In this document: one piece after another, positions 11,700 to 24,180 of the stretch
Layout of the letters: each line of letters opens with the position of its first letter
Numbering within the stretch: the stretch's first letter is position 1
From: Taenia hydatigena
Taxonomy: Eukaryota > Platyhelminthes > Cestoda > Cyclophyllidea > Taeniidae
DNA: 64,000 nt
NCBI GenBank assembly: GCA_036345935.2
Contig: JADWOT020000002.1
Coordinates: 15,973,270-16,037,269, forward strand
Reading direction: 5' to 3'
Made by a program: the position numbers and the translations under genes
The notes under the pieces: generated by a model
The model's input: the letters and a program-made list of their open reading frames with translations, nothing else
Told to the model about the DNA's origin: nothing
Database searches by the model: none

Positions 11700-12230
11700 G
11701 ATTGTTCTCTTTTTTACTTTGCAGATGCTACAAGCTTACTCCGGTGATGGTGAAGTAGCATTTGGTGATTGCGTGGAGTGATTCGCGGCGGCGGCGGTGG
11801 CGGCGGTGGCGTCTCGGTCTCGGTTGTGCGATGCAGATGTCGGCGGGCATGGACGACACGGACTACTATTGCTACTATGTCTGCGTCTCTTTGTCTTTGC
11901 GGGACATGGGTGGTTGGTTGGGTGGTCGACGGAGAGGGAGGGAGGGGAAAGGCTGGGGGAGGCCTGTCGTCGTTCTTATGTGTGAAGGAGTGAAGGTGAC
12001 GCTCTCTTACAATGGCGACGACGATGACGACGAGTAGAAGCGCTATGGACCGGAGCTCACTGGTGGTGGCAACTGCGGCATATTTTGTTTTCGAAGGTAG
12101 GGAATGTTGTTGGTGTGGGAGAGTGGTAGGTAATTTATTGCTGACTGCTGCATAGGTGATGAGTGGTGGCGCTGTTCCCATTGCTACTGCGACTTAGCCT
12201 TGAGGACGAGGATGGATTAAAAAGGAGTAA
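11700..12230 (+). repeat. GC-rich module, copy 1
   Basis: It begins after an acceptor-like TTTACTTTGCAG and contains GGTGATGGTGAAGTA, a (GCGGTG)n run, GGCATGGACGACACGGACTACTA, and ends near GCGACTTAGCCTTGAG. The order matches the module at 13,440-14,100. A short frame reads YSGDGEV and then a stop, so it is not coding in this copy. Confidence 0.65.
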
Positions 12231-13439
12231 GTAGGAGGAGGGAGTGAGAAGGGACAGGGTAGGAGGTGGAGACGGCTTGGGATTTCTCTCTCTGCCCGGT
12301 TGGAGAGAGGCTTGACGACGGGTTGGGCGTGTAGTGCGATTGTGGTGTGCTGCTTGGATGGATTAGCGGTGGTGCCTCGTGTCTGCATGGTGATTGAGTG
12401 TGTCGCTGTTGGTCTGTGCTTCGCGCTTGAAGAGGAGGCGGGGAAGTATCTACGTCTTAAAGACTTTTCCAACATTCCAGGTACAGTGGGCTCGGCGTAT
12501 GTGGAAGGTGGAAGATCGCGGTGCTCCGCGACACGTCGACGGTTGGTGCACGCAGGTACATGGACTGAAGCGGTGACTCAACTCTGCTCTGCCTTCTCTG
12601 TAGAGCTCTGCTTGTGCCTATGTTGGTCCGCATGTGTGGACATCGCCGACGGGGACATTCAACAGCAATGTCATCAGCCCTTTTGGGGCTGCCCAACTGA
12701 GTAAGTGGCAAATCTTGATTTTGTGTATCAGATATGACCTGGGTTTACATTTCAACTAATCAGTAAAAAGGTTTGGATGCATTCAAAGGTGTGGATTTTA
12801 TTCTTACCAAGTGTATTCACGGAGAGACGAACGCTGGTTTCTTCTCACTAATGCAGAAGTGTAGCGATGAGGTGTTGTTGGGAGCGATGGAATCAGTCCC
12901 TCTACTCACGTGCTGCTCCTTTTTTTTACCACTGTATAGCACGGCAGGCGATAACTTGGGAATGTTTTGTTAGTTTGTGCCTTTCCTGCAACACGTCATA
13001 GCAAAACTGGCATGCCGCTGCATATATTCGGTGCGAGCAATATGCATTTTGGTGTTTGGAATGTTTGATAACCCGTCTGCGTATATGTGTCCAGTGTGTA
13101 CTTGGACGACATCAGTAGGAAGGCCGTACGGAATGTGGTATCTTATTCTTTAGTTGGCAATTTCACTCGTCATCAATGCAGTCTACCCTATTCTATGTTA
13201 TTCTACTTGACATTAGGTAGGTCAAGGTCTAATCAAACGCCAGGGGACAGATTACACACCAGAAGAGCTGCATGCGTTGGCGTCACTACGCAGACCGTAC
13301 TTTGTAGCAGGCTTAAATGTTTGCTTGTTAAGTTGTTTCTTTTGTCCTACCGGTAGTTATGTTTGTGGTTGTTAGCTTTGCATCGCGCTGGACCCTCATA
13401 CATCAGTTTCTCCATTGTTTGGTTTTTTTTCTCCTTTTC
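12231..13439. other. Interval without a supported gene
   Basis: Several open frames of 60-134 codons occur on both strands (for example 12,300-12,704 plus), but none has matching splice sites or recognisable motifs. I see nothing I can name here. Confidence 0.5.
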
Positions 13440-13777
13440 AGATGTTACAACCTTACTTACTTACTCTGGTGATGGTGAAGTAACATTAGATGAGTGCTTG
13501 GAATGGCAGCCAATGCGAGATGTTGGAGTGTTTCGCGGCGGTGGCGGTGGTGGTGGCGGCGTCTCCGTCTGGGTGGAGCGAAGGGGATTTTGGCAGGCAT
13601 GGACGACACGGACTACTACTGCTGCTGCTGCTGCTGCTGCTATTATGTCTGCATGTCTTTGTCTTCGCGGGGCATGAGTGGTTGAGTGAGTAGATGGATG
13701 GATGGCGGAGAGGGAGGGGAAAGGCTAGGGGAGCTCTGTCGTGAGTGTGTGCAAAGGTGTGAGGGGGAAGCTCTCTT

Positions 13778-13812
<35 letters not shown>

Positions 13813-14100
13813 AACAACAATGAATGGGAGCGCTATGGAGCAGAGCTCGTGGATGGGAATTGCGGCATATTTTGCTTCCGAAGGTACGGAAATGTAATTG
13901 CTGTGGGAGGGTGGCATTTAATTTATTGCTAGCTGTAGAGGTGATGAGTAGTGATGCATCGTGCCAGAGGAGGTAAGCAAGTGTGTGAGTGGATCTCCAC
14001 CTTGGAGTATGTTGGGTGCGAGTTGTTGAAGGAGTGTTGTGCTGCTCCCACTGCTACTGCTACTGCGACTTAGCCTTGAGAATGAGAATGGATTGGAGAG
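13440..14100 (+). repeat. GC-rich module, copy 2
   Basis: It follows a CTCCTTTTCAG acceptor-like site and repeats the 11.7-kb module. In this copy the frame YSGDGEVTLDECLEW stays open to 13,677, which looks like the second half of an EF-hand loop. The rest of that frame is microsatellite (Gly and Ala runs from GGC and CTG repeats), so a calcium-binding gene is not supported. It includes (TGC)n at 13,618-13,641 and (GAC)n at 13,781-13,811. Confidence 0.65.
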
Positions 14101-16839
14101 GAGTGGGTTGGTGGACGTGAAGAGGAGGAAGAAGTGGGGTGGGCTGGGGTGGTGGGTGGGTGGTGTCTGGGGAGGGGAGTTGGCGTAGATGCCATCTTCT
14201 CCATGCAACTAATTATTTAGTGAGAGCTTCCGGTTTGTGCAAACTCACTGCGGAAAAGATGTGTCTTGCCAAGGTGCATAAGTGAATTATTCATGTGGGG
14301 TTTCCTTCCCCTTCTGGATTTATGTAGAGCCTCTATGCAGTTAACGTGGTCATTGAAATGCAAGCACTATCTTCTACTTTCCAAGTAGACAAAATCGAAC
14401 CAATGGTGGTGTGTTTGTGGCGGGTTATATGAATGCTTGTTTAAAATACGGCTGGTAAGGTGTTGTTTTTGCAGTTGTTAGGTTTGTTGTATCCTCCCTC
14501 GCCGATCTATGGCTTGAATGGACAGTTTTGAGGCCCTGTTCAGCGACTCATCCACTCACTTATCCACCAGTGCATGCTCTGTCCGGTGTTATCGATGACG
14601 TGGGATGTTTGGAAGAGGCGGTTGAAGGCACCCTCCCGTCTGTGCACTAAATGACACGTAAATTTGCTCCCCTCCTCTCCCCTCTGCCGTCAATGCTGCT
14701 GCTACTGCTCACTATTAGTGATTTGAATGCTTCCGTTATTATTGTTTCTATTGCTGCTACTATTTGTTATGCTTAACTATTGCTACTGTTGAAGCCAGTA
14801 AAGGTGAATGTGTTCATACTGTTTTTCATGTTTTATTGCTTAATAGGAAGGTGGGGAGTTGGTAAAAAGATTCGTTTAACGCCTTCTGCCCTGAGTCTTC
14901 TTTGATTCAGCTGTCCACGTGAGGTGTTTTCTGCCTGTGACGTTTAGGTCACAAGTAGCCAGCCAGCCAGCCAGCCAACGAAGCTCGGGTTGTTGCTCAC
15001 TTGGATCAGATGGCGGCTGGCTGGTGTAGTTCATCAAATAAATAGTAGTAGTAATTTTCAGTTTTGGACTATGCTTACGGAATAATTTCTCGTCGGAAAG
15101 GCTTAGAGCAGGTCATCATTGTATTATGGTTTGATCTTTGTAACATGGAGAAGTATCATTTCTTGCTGGGATTTGCTCGTTGTTGAACAAATCACAGTAA
15201 GATTTAGAGTTGCCCCAACTAGCTCTGTTTCGCTGGTGACCATGTGAGGCGAATTAGTATCGCCTAAGTCAGTAGGATTTGGCGCGGTTCTTGCATTGCA
15301 AATACTAGTAGACGTAGCCATCTACCCAAAACGCCTTTGCTGCACAGTGGGTGATGTTGGTACGAGTCGCCTTGTAGGTTTCGTTGAAAGTCATTGCTTT
15401 CTTTGTGCGAAGTGAATTGCTGCGGTACCCCGTAACTGCTGAGTTAAATCCCAACAATGTCATTAATTAATTACACTAACCAAGATGCAAGTTTCCTATA
15501 ACCCTGTGAAAGGGTTGGAAGGCCAATAGAACCTGGAGGGAGTGTGGGGGCACGGGCAGAGCTGAATGACGCAAAACTGGAACTGTGCGTGAAACACCGC
15601 ATAGCGCTTGTGCCTCATGTTACTCATTTCATTTCAGTAAGAGTGTTTTCTAATGAAGAATGAAGAAGCACGGAGGTGTCGGGGCTGCAGGGTGGGAATG
15701 TCTTTCTTACGGCAAAGAAGGTAACATTTGACTGTGACTGGAGATCTCTCCTTCGCAAAGGTGGTAGTTTATTGATAAAGCAGCTTTTTAACCACCTCGT
15801 GCAAGTTATAACAATGACAAATCCAAGTCACGACATGTAGAGGAGCATTTGATGAGAATTCGGGGCATGACAATGATTGTCACATCAATATGTAGCAGTC
15901 CATATCCAATTCTGGTGAAGAATGGTATTCAATTGGCAAGGTAGTGGACCTGTCAGTCCAACGCACGTCGTCGTTAGTCAAGATGGCCAGTTTTTGGTGA
16001 TATCATCGACAGCGTCGTCAACGCTGCCACTGGAGACGTCCTTCGAGATAGCACTCATATTGCACTTCCACCAACGCACTTTATCTAGGCGTTTCTGCAA
16101 ACACATTTGAGCACACCGACAAAAGAGCTGCAAGAGAGTTGAATTGGTTTATTGGCAATTATGCCTCTTCGATTCGCCATCACTTCACCATCATCCTCTC
16201 CGTCCATCCGCTTCCCTTGGCCTAATTTATATCGTCTGTTGATCTTTTCCTTCATTCAAATTGAGGTGGGCACTTTGATGTGGAGCAGAGAAGTGTCTGA
16301 ATTTTCAAGAGGTAACCAGCTTAAGGGAAAGCGTGGGAAAAAGAAGTCAAGTTAGGCAATTTCGATAGGGCGACGCATTTTAATCGAAGCACATTGGCAT
16401 TGTCTCCTCCGCATGCACAATAATGCAGGAAAGTGGCTTGAGGGGGAAAAGTACAAAGGCAGGTGATACTTGCCCTTGCGAAAGCACCACCAACAAGGAA
16501 TGATGTGCGAAGCCCACATCAGTCGGCGGCATTGGGAGGCAGCCACTACGCGACACGTGCGAGCAATCGATTTACACGTGCCAGCTTCAAAGAGGTCAAT
16601 CCTACTCGCACATAAAGCCTCCGAATATGCTTTGCTGCGCTTTACTTCATCTGCTCCTATTCATTTCGCTACAATGTATCGTTCCTGCCATTCAGTTCTT
16701 CATCAGTGCCTCCGCCCCAATTCGTTTTCTACTCGTCTCCGGTCTCCTTTTTGTTCTTCATTTCCGTCGTCTCCGTTCTCGTTTATTCGTCGGCTCCTAC
16801 CTCCCACCCCGCCGTTTTCGAGACGTCAGAGGACCAAAT
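14101..16839. other. Interval without a supported gene
   Basis: It holds an (AGCC)n run near 14,960-14,978 and short open frames only. One frame at 15,922-16,110 has a plausible protein-like stretch but no supporting splice structure. Confidence 0.5.
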
Positions 16840-17615
16840 CAGCTAGATATAGTAGAAATTGGGGGTAAGTTGTGCTACCGACCTCCTCTTCCTCCGCTCC
16901 CTTGTGGCACCTTCCTTTTCTTCTCCCTTGCTTCGTTTGCGTGCGTCATGTCGCTATTATTGCATCTGGTATCCTATGTGAAACGCGTAGTAAGGGAAAG
17001 CTGTGCTTAGTCTCTTGAAGTATGTTGTTGACACGAAACTCATATTCCCTGCATTAAGCTGAATGCTTCATATTTAACTCAGTCAAGTGGTTAGGTGAGT
17101 GGGTGAATGCAACAATTCATGAAAAGGTGGGAGAAAGGGAGGAAATAAAGAGGGCTGCATTGAAGCGCCGTGCGGAGTCATCCAACGGTGTCCAATTTCA
17201 ATCCTCCTTCCCCCTATTTCACTCTCTCTGCTTCGCCTCTACCGCAGTCGTTCCTTTGTCTCTTTCAGATGAACATGCAGATTACTTCACGTGTGTGGAC
17301 GAACTGCATGCGCCTCTGGTGTCGTTTGTGATGCAAGGCGAGGACTCGTCCAAGCACGATATTGCGAGTTGGCACCAGAGGCATCCATATTTTAGCTGCA
17401 TAGAAATCTTCAGGGCCATGTGGTTGGTTCCTTTAATTAAACACATGACTTGCACTGTGTTCACTGTGCTGCACTTGCTTATAATGGCTCTTACATGCGT
17501 TGACAATCACTAAATAAACAGCGGCAGCAGCAGACCTACAGCAGTGCAGCAAGGTGCCCCATATTCATGTTGCAGTGTGGAAGCACTGTAGCACGGTACT
17601 CATCTCCTCAAACAC
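16840..17615 (+). repeat. Dispersed module, copy 1 of 3 (also at 39.5-40.3 kb and 51.46-51.8 kb)
   Basis: It shares long blocks with 39,545-40,325 (reversed) and 51,463-51,810 (direct), including TGCCTCTGGTG and CACCAGAGGCA, which form an 11-bp inverted pair about 50 bases apart in all three copies. An open frame (17,103-17,513) covers part of it, but most base differences between copies change amino acids, which argues against a maintained protein. Confidence 0.7.
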
Positions 17616-20474
17616 GACCGGCTCGCCCTCCTCTGGAACACACGTTATTGTTAGTGACGCTGCTCATTTGCACACTTACCAGCAGAATCAACTCTTGGTG
17701 CTCCACGTAGACAGTGTTGACGAACTTGGCTCATCTGCGCGCACGTGTACACTCAGAAGAGGATACTCAGGAGGAAGTCCTCCTCGGCTCCCCCCATCTC
17801 AACTACGTGCATGCTCACTTTCTATAAAAACACAAAACTAACATGAAGTGGCAGCAGCAAACCTACCTCAGCGTGTGTAAAGTAATAGTGAAAGTGATGC
17901 TTAAGCGCGACATTTCGATCGATTGCTTAATTAATTACTCGACAATCGATAAGATTTGAATGCAGTCGACGAACAGACGAAGCAGCAGACACGCATGTAG
18001 GTAGGTAGGCAGACAGACAGACAGACAGGCGCAGTGACAGGCGGATTTAAATGCACACGCATGAGTAGTTGGTAATGGCCGCTTATGCTAATATGTCGAG
18101 AGTCGTTCATTTGCAGTAGATGTGCGACAGTGTTGTGAATGACAACGTCACCTTCAATTTCACCTCCCGCTTCCATATGGGCTTATGTGAAATTAACAAA
18201 ATGAAAGTGAGCGTAAGGTTGTTGGGCAGGGACATAAATGAGCAACTGCAAATAACGCAATGTAGTGCAGAGCGCACTTGCCACAATTCAAATGCTCCAC
18301 CGATTCACCACAGTTGTACTTGCGTAATTAACCTTGTGTCCTTTGAGCCGCATTATGGTGGGGATGATGGCGTTCCCTGCAAAACGCAACTTACTTTGGT
18401 TGGAGGAAAAGCGGTTGCCTTCATTGGCTGTTGTTCATGGGATTAGGATCAATGAAACTGCCCCATTCCGTTTTCTTGCCTAACACAGCTTCGTGCTACT
18501 CTCATGCCATCCCACAAGACTTCCTCAACCCAATAACCAAAATCCTTTACAGCTGAAACATAAGGACTCGTAGTTAGATCGCTTACAACTAAAGGCAAAT
18601 GCTGTTATTGTTCTCATATGTGCTTATCAAAATAATTTTCAAATATTACTTCTCACAGGTGTCGACGCATTGCATTTCCAATAAAAATTTGGAAATATGA
18701 GCAAAAATGCATAAGCCTGCACTCATATTCCAAAAGCACTTGATGCCACAGTTAAACTCACACACATCAATGTATTCATAGGTGTTTAATGTGAGATTTT
18801 CCCCACTACTGTGCTTCATTTCGCGTGCAGATGCCTTGATTCATTGCGGATCTGCATTATTATGCCTGCATAGTCCACCTTAGCAATGCCAATGCAAATG
18901 CTCCAGCGCTTGTATGAACCAATGCTTAACGTCACCGGCACCATTGCTGCCACATGCGCTTTCTACTGAGAATGCCCAATGTCACAAAGCTAGGCAAATG
19001 AACGCGTTTGGGAATGTCGTTTACACCGATCAAAGTGGATTCATCCATCAATTCGTGATGATCGCTTAGCATTTGTAAAAATAATGGTGCATCTATGCTT
19101 ACTTCTATAAAACTGAATCTCGATTTGCGGGAGCAATTTACACTTACATTCGTAGTTTTTTTCATAAACACATGGCCTATTTGCAATGAGCACATTTTAT
19201 GCATATTTATAATCGCACAATTGTCCAGTCCTTTGTTCTAATGGGTGAACAAGGCACAAAGACATGACGAATCGGATGGTTCCAGCTGGGTGTCAGCTCT
19301 TTATGATGCCACTAACTGCATTCAAGGTCAAGGTTCACCTCACCTGCTTGAGACACTAAAATTTGGAGCAATCATGCATAGCATGTATATCACGGGAAAG
19401 TGAGCTCGTGCTTGTGGTTTCTTGCGGCAAGGTCGAACGCGTACTTTTATCAACGCACATTACGCCAGTCTACATCACCTTCGGACTGCTGCTTTTGCAA
19501 TTTCGTAACAAACAAACGTTGATTCCAATGCATTGCTCATGTCAAGCGCTGCGGTTCCGACGCAGTTGCCAATATGCTCACCACCACCATCAACGTCACC
19601 AGTAAAAAATGCATGCTCTCTTCCTACTCGTACTTTATTTGTAAGCTGCTTTGTATTGTCTCGAATCGGAATAGGAGCCCCACCTCTGCTATTTCAATTT
19701 TCGCAGTCCCTGCCAATGGTGTCGAAATTGCAAAGAAGAAGGAAAAATAAGTGTTGAGCACGACGTGCCATCCATAACCTCTATCTCATGTCTCCTACCC
19801 ACCCTCAGGCTAGCCTGCCTAATAGCACATTCTCGCGAACGTTTGCGATCACTTCTACCATCCGTAGTTCCATTTGTTTTATGATAGCAGGGGGCATAGC
19901 ACCTTGCTTGACCATGACAAGCCGAGTTCGAGGGAGCGTCATCACGATCGGCAATGGCATTGTCAGAAACACGACTCAGTTTAAAGCATCTACATCATTC
20001 TAAATCCTTCTTCTTTAGACAGAACACTTCAATTTTTGCACTTCCAACTCTAAATGTACCCATGTTTCTCTGTTTTTTGGTTCCTACTTTGATGATCATT
20101 ACAAGATGTGCAGTACCACCGGTGCCTTAGAGCTTGATATTGGAAGTCACTAGGTGGGTAGCATCTGCATCTGAAAGGGCTCTTCAAATAAGGTGAAACG
20201 TGTGGAAAACTTGTAACTCTTCCTCTCGCGCCGCATCCAACCACCTTCGCATGTGGCATTCACTTGTCACATTTCTCACGGTGTTTACTGTGCATTCATA
20301 CTTAACGACACTATTTCGAGTGCCCAAAGGCTCCACTCATTGCACTCACCCAATCCATCGTTACTCCCATCAGCACGAGAGGTGAAAGTTGGGTGCACTA
20401 CCCCATCTCTTTGCTGAATGTCGAATGCTGAATGCTTCGCAGCCGTCCTCGCATTGTGAGGCGAAAATTTGCCA
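17616..20474. other. Interval without a supported gene
   Basis: It has a (CAGA)n/(GTAG)n patch near 18,000-18,025. An open frame at 18,120-18,446 (108 codons, 10 Cys) follows an acceptor-like TTGCAGTAG but has no other support. Nothing else is recognised. Confidence 0.5.
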
Positions 20475-21855
20475 CTACAAAACGCTTCAATGCAACATCA
20501 ACGCATTCTTAAATAGCCTGAACAAGCTGGTTTGCTCTAAGTTCCCGTAGTCCACATTTACGTGTTTCCAGATCATGCCACAGTGCACACCACGTGTTCA
20601 TTTGAAAAATAATTTGCCTTAAACTCAACCACACACAAACAATTAAGCTAATTTTTAAGTAAAACTGCCTGTCAGCCTCGCCGCTGCAGAGTTCGGACTC
20701 CAAAAACCAATTATTGTTCGCATAACTGGTGCCTTCACTTCACTTTCACCCTGACAAGTATGATCTTATGGAAAGGCGTTTCAGGTTATTTTTACTTTGA
20801 TATTTCGATAACATAATTGTATCACAATGTGCAACTATCAGCCCCACTTCGCTTAAAGATCTATGGCGACAACTGCAGGGAAGTATCAATGCCATGCTAA
20901 CGAGACCAGCAGACAAGCGTATCTTCGAGCAAAGATAAAAGACACGACGGACTGCTGACACACCAACAGATGTTACTAGGAGGAGCTCAACAAACAGATC
21001 GCCCACCATAATCCCCATCCCACCTGGTCATTTCTTTCAGCTCCATACAGTTGTCAAACGGTGGTGCTGGCTACCACGTCTGCTTAACGGCACCGCGTGC
21101 TAAAATGGCAAAGCAACAACATTTCGAGCCGCTCTGCGAAGGAGATGGTGTTAAGACATTAATCGAGCAGCATGGGACCTTCCCTCTCTTCTCGCCTACT
21201 TGGAACACATGCCCACGTACTAAGTGGTTAGAGGCATCTTGTCTTCTTTTTTGCACGAACATCTCCCTTCCTTCTTACACCCATCGACCCAACCACCCAC
21301 TATTTACACAAACTGCACCCTCCAAAGCCATTCTCAAGGCTAAGTGACAGCATGTCAACACCTCCACCAACAAGCAATTTACTTCAAAATGCACCCTTTA
21401 CCTGTGCAGCTAACAATTGACTGCAACCCAACAAAGTAAAAACAGTTCTACACCTCCTGAAGCAAAGTATGCCGCACCTGTCACATAGTCATACAAATGG
21501 GCTACAGCTAGCAAATCTTCAATCCACAATAGAACATCTCCAACACCAATTCATACATACGTACCGCAGTTTTCTTAGCTTTTTTCCTCCCTGAAGACCA
21601 TAGGAGACGCCATACTCGGGCAGAATACGTACACATGCATTTAGCATACCACTCCAAAAAAGGCACAACGGCGATACAGTTAAGTAGCCTCATCACCAAA
21701 ATCCGTCATTCAACGAACCGCCAACGCTTAACACGGTCCATTTCGCCTTGTCCAACGCCATCGTCCTTGCTCTCCTCGGTAAGGCTACTGCGTCGTCAGT
21801 CTCCTCATCTCCCATGCTATAAGCTGATTCCGTATAGCATAGGAAGGAAATGTGC
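20475..21855 (+). repeat. Dispersed repeat, copy 2 of the 1.4-kb direct pair
   Basis: Second copy of 6,835-8,235, in the same orientation and with the same order of shared blocks. Sequence identity stops abruptly after CTCATCTCCCATGCT. The frames found in copy 1 are broken here. Confidence 0.75.
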
Positions 21856-23255
21856 TTTTGCTGTCCATTTGGCCACACCTACCACGAGGAATGCGATTGC
21901 AAACCCAATTTCCCACCCTCACACAGTGAGGAAGTCAAGAATGCCTGGACTGAACACTCCTCGATTACGATATAATTTGCTACTCGAAATTACAGAACAC
22001 AGTTCGTCCACGATCTGCGATCCATTCCTAGTCGTGTTGAGAGTTTTCCACAGCATTTAGAAGAAGTGTAGTAGACAATGGTGAAGCGTATCGTTTGTGA
22101 TCAAATGGCTTGAACAGTTCAATTGTGGTGGTGCCTAAAGACTCGAAGGGCATCGCTCTCAACGAAGAAGAGGTGCATGTCTTCCCTGCCTAAACTTTAT
22201 TCGGGATCATTGTGCGAAGAGCAGACAGCAGCGCTATCCAACCTGAGTGATGGTACAACAGTGGATTCACTACTCCTACATCGACATTGAAATTTGTGGC
22301 GGAGGCTGACTGCCATCCAGATGACATGACATGGTACGTGGTAGGTAGCACGATTGGGAGACCATGAATTTGTTCTTTTTGTACCTCCTCCACGCACGTC
22401 TAGAGTGGTTGGCTGAGTGATTTTCCGACTGGAAAAATTGCGTATGATGGGACTGACTCGGGGTGCCACGGTTGCTGAACGAATGGACACCTCATCATTA
22501 TGGATTGCTCCCGAATCGTCCATACACAGAGGTTATCTCATGGACCTGAAGAATTTACCACTTCACGTCTCAAAGACTGTGCTTTCAGTGTGTGCGTATG
22601 GTGGAACGTAGACACAGTTTCTCGTGGTGGTGAATGGTTTACTCACAGAAGACTGAAGGTCACTGATAGGTGAGATCCATCTACTCGATGGAAACCGATA
22701 CATCTGCTTTCTACTTTGCAACATTCAAGCAGATGCCTTTTCCACATCGCAGCAACTGACATTAACGACAGTGTGACCACCTTCACGGGCAACAGGGATG
22801 CCAGTTGGATGATCACGAAGCAGCAGCGGTGGAGTACGAGACACGTTGAGGGAGATTTTACTAAAGCGTGCTTTGATTTCTTCCCTCTTATTTCTCCATC
22901 CTCCTTGTGGCACCCTCTCCACCTTAGTACAATCTTCTCCCATTGCTCTGCTCGCTGTGCACTAGAGGACGCATAATTGGCATTTACTCAGTATGATTGA
23001 CACTTGGTGGAGTGATGAGTGAACTATCCCTCACCTTTTGTCATTTATCAATCAAGTGTTGTGTACTGTAGGGGATTTTATGGCTTGAATTCTCTGATTT
23101 GCACACACCGCTACTGATGGCTGTCAGTGATTACTCGGTGGTACTTAATCTTCGTCATGTTTATCAAGGTCACCATGTTTTATATTCATTTGGGAGCCTT
23201 TCTCTTCAGCGGGTGTATTCAAGATCCTGGTGCTGTGGTTGTGGGCTAGGGCAGA
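21856..23255. other. Interval without a supported gene
   Basis: It contains open frames of 60-110 codons on both strands, the largest at 22,197-22,523 (minus) and 22,417-22,611 (plus), overlapping each other. No motif or splice pattern supports either. Confidence 0.5.
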
Positions 23256-23460
23256 AGTGATCAATCAACTTATAGGTGACTGATAAAGGTCTAAGGTGGA
23301 TGGGCTCGTGTAGGATGAGAAGATTAACGATAAGCTCAGGGACTTCCTACAGAGCATTGTCCACGACGCCGTCACATACACTGGACATGCGAATGCCGAG
23401 ACCGTCTGCCACCAGTTGGTAGTCTGGACTGCGAGCTATTCGTGGCACATTTTAAAACGA
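23256..23460 (+). pseudogene. Decayed histone H4-like fragment
   Basis: In one frame the sequence reads VDGLV, stop, DEKINDKLRDFLQSIV, then HDAVTYTGHA and ETV..LVVW. This lines up with the H4 core segment ISGLIYEET..LKVFLENV, RDAVTYTEHA and KTV..DVVY, with one extra codon and a stop where H4 has the conserved Tyr of SGLIYEE. Further upstream the frame keeps spaced matches (Ile, Leu) but has two more stops (TGA and TAA near 23,280). The C-terminal part then diverges and carries an insertion. There is no intact start or full-length frame, so this is a pseudogene or captured fragment. The dense match around DAVTYT makes a chance resemblance unlikely. Confidence 0.6.
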
Positions 23461-23929
23461 CTTTACACAACTTGCTCACCGCTCATTGACAATTGAGCAA
23501 TTCATAAGTTCTTGCCATAGAACAGCACCACTGATTCGTTGATTAAGTGACAAGTTGCTTTTATTTGCTCCAGGAATCCATTCTTAGCAGTAAATAACAT
23601 CATACCGGTGCCAGAAAAAAAGATGCTCCCAAGCAGCTAGAACAGATGTTTATCTGGTGAAAGAGGACTTCATAAAGCAGCCCGATGGTGACGTAGTCTC
23701 CCACTGTGCAAATGGCTACCAATAGATAGCCCGGAGGGAAGTTAATGTTTCATCCACGCGAGCACGAATAACGTCAGCTCTTGTACACAAGCCGAACCAG
23801 ACAATAAATCGGATAGAGAAAATGGCGAAATCTGCAGTGTCGCAAATCTACACCTGAGGTAATCAACACTCCTCAGCCATCCGACAATCGCATTATCACC
23901 CACGAACTAGAGCAGGCGACGACGACGAC
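23461..23929. other. Interval without a supported gene
   Basis: After the end of the histone-like frame at 23,496 I see no coding-like frame, RNA gene or repeat until the palindrome relic. Confidence 0.5.
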
Positions 23930-24180
23930 AACAACTAGGACAGGTTCGGTTAGGACTGTCAATAGATAGGGAAACGTCTCCTTTTTTGAGGAGTGGTGAG
24001 TGCATGGAAGCGTTCACAAAGACTTGCACCTTTGAAGGCTTGGCAGACGTCAGACACCAGATCAGCATTCCATCCTTGGACAGTGCAGAAGAGTTGGCTG
24101 TTGTACTCATTATGGAAAAGGATATAAATGCTTTGTGTGGTTTAAAATTTGGCCACGGAATGAGAGTTTGAACAGGCTTG
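23930..24180 (-). repeat. Diverged relic of a palindrome-arm segment
   Basis: On the minus strand this matches 34,240-34,440 and 62,080-62,280 (plus). All three keep a frame beginning CLT, then PS.VQ.FVN, then H.P.L...D. The frame is open here for 67 codons but is interrupted in the copy at 34 kb. It is an older copy of material now inside the arms, perhaps from an ancient coding element. Confidence 0.55.

Noticed and set aside
12300..12704. 134-codon plus-strand frame with many Cys
   Set aside because: No splice, motif or copy evidence, and overlapping minus-strand frames are equally open.
13363..13677. EF-hand protein gene
   Set aside because: Only half a loop is seen, the rest is Gly and Ala microsatellite translation, and the sister module has a stop.
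17103..17513. 136-codon frame in the dispersed module
   Set aside because: Differences between the three copies mostly change amino acids, with no sign of selection on the protein.
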